Shown: positions 59,405 to 64,000 of the stretch, piece after piece | Position numbering within the stretch: the first letter of the stretch is position 1 | Layout: each line of letters begins with the position of its first letter | Origin: Paenibacillus humicus NBRC 102415 | GTDB lineage: Bacteria > Bacillota > Bacilli > Paenibacillales > Paenibacillaceae | Length of the DNA stretch: 64,000 nt | Direction of reading: 5' to 3' | Assembly: GCF_004000905.1 (NCBI RefSeq) | Contig: NZ_BIMD01000019.1 | Location: 26,304-90,303, forward strand | The notes under the pieces: model-generated | What the model was told of the DNA's origin: nothing | Seen by the model: only the letters and a program-made list of their open reading frames with translations | Database searches by the model: none | Position numbers and translations under genes: made by a program

Positions 59405-60730
59405 TTAGAACAAATCGACGATGCCCTTGAACAGCCCGGAGAAAAATCCTCCGATGCCGCGCAGCATCAGCTTGAACCAGCCTGCCTTCTCCACGCCTTC
59501 CGCGGCGATGAGATTGATCTCTTTCGTAACCGCTGTGCCGGTGTCGGCATCCGTATACTTATACGTAACCGTTCCGATCTTCTGTCCCTGTGCGACCGGA
59601 GCGACAAGCTCGCCCGTCTTGGGGATCGACGTGGCAATGATCTTCGGCTCGACTGCCGCGCCTTTCTTCACCATAAGCGTGAAGTCGGATTCCGTCACCA
59701 GGCCTACGGTTTTCGCTTTGCCTTTTGTTATTGTAGCCTCCGCGGCGGATTCTACTACGGTTTTCGGCTGAACGATCGTTTTGCGCTCCAGGTTGCTGAA
59801 AGCCCAGTCGTACAGCTTGCGCGTCTCGAGGAAACGGGCGCCTTTCGTCTTGGTATGGTACACGACGCTGATCAGGCGGGTGTCGCCGCGCTTGACCGTT
59901 CCCGTGAAGCAGTAACCCGCTGCGCTGAGATAGCCGGTCTTCATGCCGTCCACGCCGTCATAGACATACTGCTTGAAGTTGGTGTTGCCTTTGTTGCCTT
60001 CAAGCATCCAATCGTTGTTGATCATCGGCTTGGCGTCCCGTTCCCGGAACTTGACGGAAGGAATCTTGGAGTAGTCCAGGAATTCCGGAGTTTCCTTCAA
60101 TATGATCATGGCGAGCTTGGCCATATCCTTGGCTGCGATGACGGTCGTATCGAGAAGACCTGTCGCGCTCGTGAACTGAGCCGTCTTGAGGCCGAGCTCC
60201 TGAGCCTTGGCATTCATCTCGGTGACGAAGCCGGCCTCGGATCCTCCTAGGAAGGAAGCCAGCGCGACAGTCGCATCATTGGCCGACGCGACCGACATAG
60301 CGGTGTACAGTTCCTTGACCGTATGGGTATCGCCTTCCGCCAGATAGATCTGGGATCCGTCCTTCGGCGTGCTTGCCGCTTCCTTGCTGACCGATATTTC
60401 CTGATCCCACTTAAGCTTGCCGCTTTTGACGGCGTTGAGGACCATATATTCCGTCATCATCTTGGTCATGCTTGCCGGAGGCAGAGGCTTGTCAATGTTA
60501 TAGGAATAGAGGACTTGTCCCGTGTCGGCATCGATCAGGATGGCCGCATCGGCAGCCAGGCCAAGCGGATTGTCTTTGCTGACTGCCGGGGCGTTGCTGC
60601 TGCTCGTATTGGGTGCCGCGGATGCCGCGGGAGTAATAGCCGGAGCGATATAAGAGCCTGCAATGAGAGTAGCCGCCACGATGGCGGAGACAACCGGCTT
60701 CACGAGAGCCGGAGCGAATCTTGCTTTCAA
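59405..60730 (-). CDS. dacA: D-alanyl-D-alanine carboxypeptidase (PBP5)
   Basis: A 441-residue low-molecular-weight penicillin-binding protein that trims the fifth residue of peptidoglycan stems. TTG 60730 follows AAGGAGAG. A signal peptide is at about residues 1-38. The catalytic triad motifs are S87-M-T-K90 (PPASMTKMMTEY), SAND, and KTG (VDGMKTGYLS). A C-terminal PBP5-type beta domain and an amphipathic membrane anchor (WFKLMLRGIGGFFSGLFKGI) complete it. Lies between guaB and pdxS as in B. subtilis. Confidence 0.97.
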   Translation of the reverse strand: MKARFAPALVKPVVSAIVAATLIAGSYIAPAITPAASAAPNTSSSNAPAVSKDNPLGLAADAAILIDADTGQVLYSYNIDKPLPPASMTKMMTEYMVLNAVKSGKLKWDQEISVSKEAASTPKDGSQIYLAEGDTHTVKELYTAMSVASANDATVALASFLGGSEAGFVTEMNAKAQELGLKTAQFTSATGLLDTTVIAAKDMAKLAMIILKETPEFLDYSKIPSVKFRERDAKPMINNDWMLEGNKGNTNFKQYVYDGVDGMKTGYLSAAGYCFTGTVKRGDTRLISVVYHTKTKGARFLETRKLYDWAFSNLERKTIVQPKTVVESAAEATITKGKAKTVGLVTESDFTLMVKKGAAVEPKIIATSIPKTGELVAPVAQGQKIGTVTYKYTDADTGTAVTKEINLIAAEGVEKAGWFKLMLRGIGGFFSGLFKGIVDLF

Positions 60731-60823
60731 TTTGTTCTCTCCTTCACCATGGATTAATCAGGTTTTATTGTACCATACCGTTAACGAGGCGGGGGATGTT
60801 TTTGCTTTATCCGACATGCAAAA

Positions 60824-60856
60824 AGAGCAGTCCGCGCGCGGCGCGGACTGCTTCTT
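60824..60856 (-). terminator. Terminator of guaB
   Basis: AGCAGTCCGCGC pairs with GCGCGGACTGCT and is followed on the minus strand by CTTTTTGC. Confidence 0.9.
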
Positions 60857-60877
60857 AGAAAAATCTAATCCTTGTTC

Positions 60878-62431
<1,554 letters not shown>

Positions 62432-62513
62432 TCATAGTCATTTTCAGAGGCGCTTCCACCTCTTGCCAGACCTTGTGTCTCTTGGATGTATGCCTGCAAT
62501 AGGCAGATGCCGA

Positions 62514-63818
62514 TCATCCTTGGTGTTCATCGGTCAAAGGATAGATGCAGCGCGGACTCCAGAGCAGATATTGATCGACCCCTGCTTCGCGGGCGGCCCG
62601 AATCTGCTCCCGGATTTCCTTCTCTCCATAGGCAAGGTGGGGATGCAGCCATGTCGCCGTAAAGCTTTGCAGCCAAGGCCTGATCTGAGCGGGCTTGATT
62701 CCGCTCTGGATCAGATAGCGGTTGCGGGCAGCCGCGTCGCTCATCGATTTCCGGATGACAGCGGATGGATTGAGATCGGGCTGTGGAATTCCATACATGC
62801 CCGCCGAGTAATGCGAAGGATAGACCATCGGCGAAATGGCATCCACGCTCGAAGCTACCGAACGCCACGTCTGGCCAATCCCCATATCATCCGAAGAGGA
62901 TGTAACCAGGCCGAATACATCCGCGGATATCGGCTTTCCATGCAGCTTATCCCTCGCACGGCCGAGGAATTGCCCGATCGCTTCCGATTTGTTTGTCCCG
63001 TGCGAGCCATAATCAATGACCGCCTCTGCCCGCTTTCCATTGGCGGGGAAGCGGACGTAGTCGAATTGAATCTCGTCAAATCCCAGCTCGGCGGCTTCCT
63101 GGGCGATCGCAATATTATAATTCCATACCTCGCTTCGATAAGGATTGATCCAGGCCTTCCCCTTGGAATCCCTCCATACCTTGCCGCTCTGCTCATGCAG
63201 TGCCCAATCCGGTACACGGCTGGCCAGCCAGGCATCCTTGAAAACGACCAGCCTTCCGATCACGTAGAGCCCTTCGGCATGGAGCTCGTCGATCAATTGC
63301 GTAGGCTGAGCCATGAGAGGCCTGCGATCGGCTCCAATTCGATGAGCCAGCCGCACTTTCGAAGGATAAGTCAGCAAGCCGTAATCATCTTTGACATCGA
63401 TGACCATGGCATTGATTTCTGTCCGCTTCGCCAGATCGCGAAGCCTTCCCATCGCCTTCGGGCTTCCTGCCGCGTAGCCGGATACGTAGATGCCTCTGAC
63501 GGGTTCGGCAACAGGCCCTTTGGCCGAATCCGCCCTTTGACCGATTCCGGTCGGCTCCTTCGCACCAGCTGCCGCGGCTGTGCTGCTGACTTTGAAAGGT
63601 TCCTTAAGCGTCTTTAAAGTATTTTCAGCAACGGAATGGGCGTGATCAATCTGCTTTTGGAGATTATCCGGGTGTTTCTCGATACCGGTGTTCCAACCTT
63701 CGGAAGCCGTCAGCATATGCGCTCCGGGTGCAATTCCATTTCCTTCGGGGATGGCAAGCCCCAGCATCATGATTCCGGCGAACGCCAATGCGACTCGAAT
63801 GCTTCGATTCCCCTTCAT
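62514..63818 (-). CDS. Secreted putative glycoside hydrolase (DUF4015)
   Basis: A 434-residue exported protein. ATG 63818 follows GGAGGTG. An uncleaved or Sec-type signal spans about residues 8-28. A helical stalk of about 70 residues leads to a TIM-barrel-like domain: VRGIYVSGYAAGSP, AMVIDVKDDYGLLTY, LYVIGRLVVFKD, GFDEIQFDYVRFPANG, with acidic residues in positions used by retaining hydrolases, and AISPMVYPSHYSAGMYG. DUF4015 belongs to the GH-like superfamily; a substrate has not been fixed. It may act on cell-wall or surface polysaccharide. Confidence 0.93.
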   Translation of the reverse strand: MKGNRSIRVALAFAGIMMLGLAIPEGNGIAPGAHMLTASEGWNTGIEKHPDNLQKQIDHAHSVAENTLKTLKEPFKVSSTAAAAGAKEPTGIGQRADSAKGPVAEPVRGIYVSGYAAGSPKAMGRLRDLAKRTEINAMVIDVKDDYGLLTYPSKVRLAHRIGADRRPLMAQPTQLIDELHAEGLYVIGRLVVFKDAWLASRVPDWALHEQSGKVWRDSKGKAWINPYRSEVWNYNIAIAQEAAELGFDEIQFDYVRFPANGKRAEAVIDYGSHGTNKSEAIGQFLGRARDKLHGKPISADVFGLVTSSSDDMGIGQTWRSVASSVDAISPMVYPSHYSAGMYGIPQPDLNPSAVIRKSMSDAAARNRYLIQSGIKPAQIRPWLQSFTATWLHPHLAYGEKEIREQIRAAREAGVDQYLLWSPRCIYPLTDEHQG

Positions 63819-63943
63819 CTGCTTCACCTCCAATGACCGATTTGGTGATGATTAGTATGAGCGGATTGAAGGGAAATAATCGGGCAAAGACGGTTTGTCC
63901 GAAATGCGCCTCTGTCCAACACACATGCGCTTATTCTGAATAG

Positions 63944-63982
63944 AAAAAAAAGCCTGACCGGCGATTGCTCGCAGATCAGGCT
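63944..63982 (-). terminator. Terminator of a minus-strand gene beyond the right edge
   Basis: On the minus strand AAGCCTGA pairs with TCAGGCTT, with an inner TGCGA/TCGCC-type extension, and is followed by TTTTTTTT. It implies an upstream gene right of 64000. Confidence 0.8.
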
Positions 63983-64000
63983 TCTCTCTGTGCTTGGCGA

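Overview
This window looks like the chromosome of a spore-forming, motile, Gram-positive bacterium of the Paenibacillaceae (Paenibacillus or a close relative such as Cohnella). The basis is the gene content: secreted enzymes anchored by SLH domains, PdxS/PdxT vitamin B6 synthesis, an SspP-type spore protein, a Spo0E-like phosphatase, a sporulation-type histidine kinase, MotA/MotB, and strong AGGAGG-type ribosome binding sites. Codons are rich in G/C at third positions for a Firmicute. The run guaB-dacA-pdxS-pdxT-serS-tRNA-Ser, with tadA further left, resembles the origin-proximal segment of Bacillus-type chromosomes, so the right end probably lies toward oriC. No rRNA, CRISPR array or complete insertion sequence was seen.

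Left part (1-27,600). The genes are: a partial gene cut by the left edge, an aldo/keto reductase with a hypothetical partner, a Fur-boxed siderophore-binding lipoprotein with two FecCD permeases, a GNAT acetyltransferase, a 2Fe-2S ferredoxin, an ABC-F ATPase, a TerC protein behind a yybP-ykoY (manganese) riboswitch, a small SH3/Lsm-like protein beside a Pro/Gly-repeat protein, folD behind a ZTP (pfl) riboswitch, two decayed gene remnants, a methyltransferase, a CAP plus SLH secreted protein, an APH-GNAT fusion with a leader that looks like an attenuator, an M32 carboxypeptidase, a chemoreceptor, an ABC-2 type exporter pair, diaminopimelate dehydrogenase, and an HxlR/DoxX divergent pair whose regulator is frameshifted.

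Middle (27,600-30,450) is an AT-rich island, compositionally foreign, with a single large gene: an N-terminal SIR2-like domain followed by a P-loop NTPase domain and an alpha-helical C-terminus. This is the architecture of NAD-depleting abortive-infection proteins and is the best candidate here for an undescribed defence system.

Right part (30,450-64,000). The genes are: a rhodanese and an MFS transporter that both carry Ala/Gly-rich inserts, a YkuI-like EAL protein, motAB, an RluF-type pseudouridine synthase, a sporulation-type kinase, a cluster of DnaA-box-like 9-mers, tadA, a Spo0E-like protein, a GntR/DUF1648 operon, tRNA-Arg(CCU), a PH-domain protein, tRNA-Pro(CGG), an SPFH/zinc-ribbon pair related to YdjI/YdjG, a very large SLH-anchored amylopullulanase with a LacI/CcpA-type palindrome in its promoter region, a lipoprotein, sspP and other small genes, tRNA-Ser(UGA), serS, pdxT, pdxS, dacA, guaB and a DUF4015 glycoside-hydrolase-like protein. 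Most genes or short operons end in clear intrinsic terminators.
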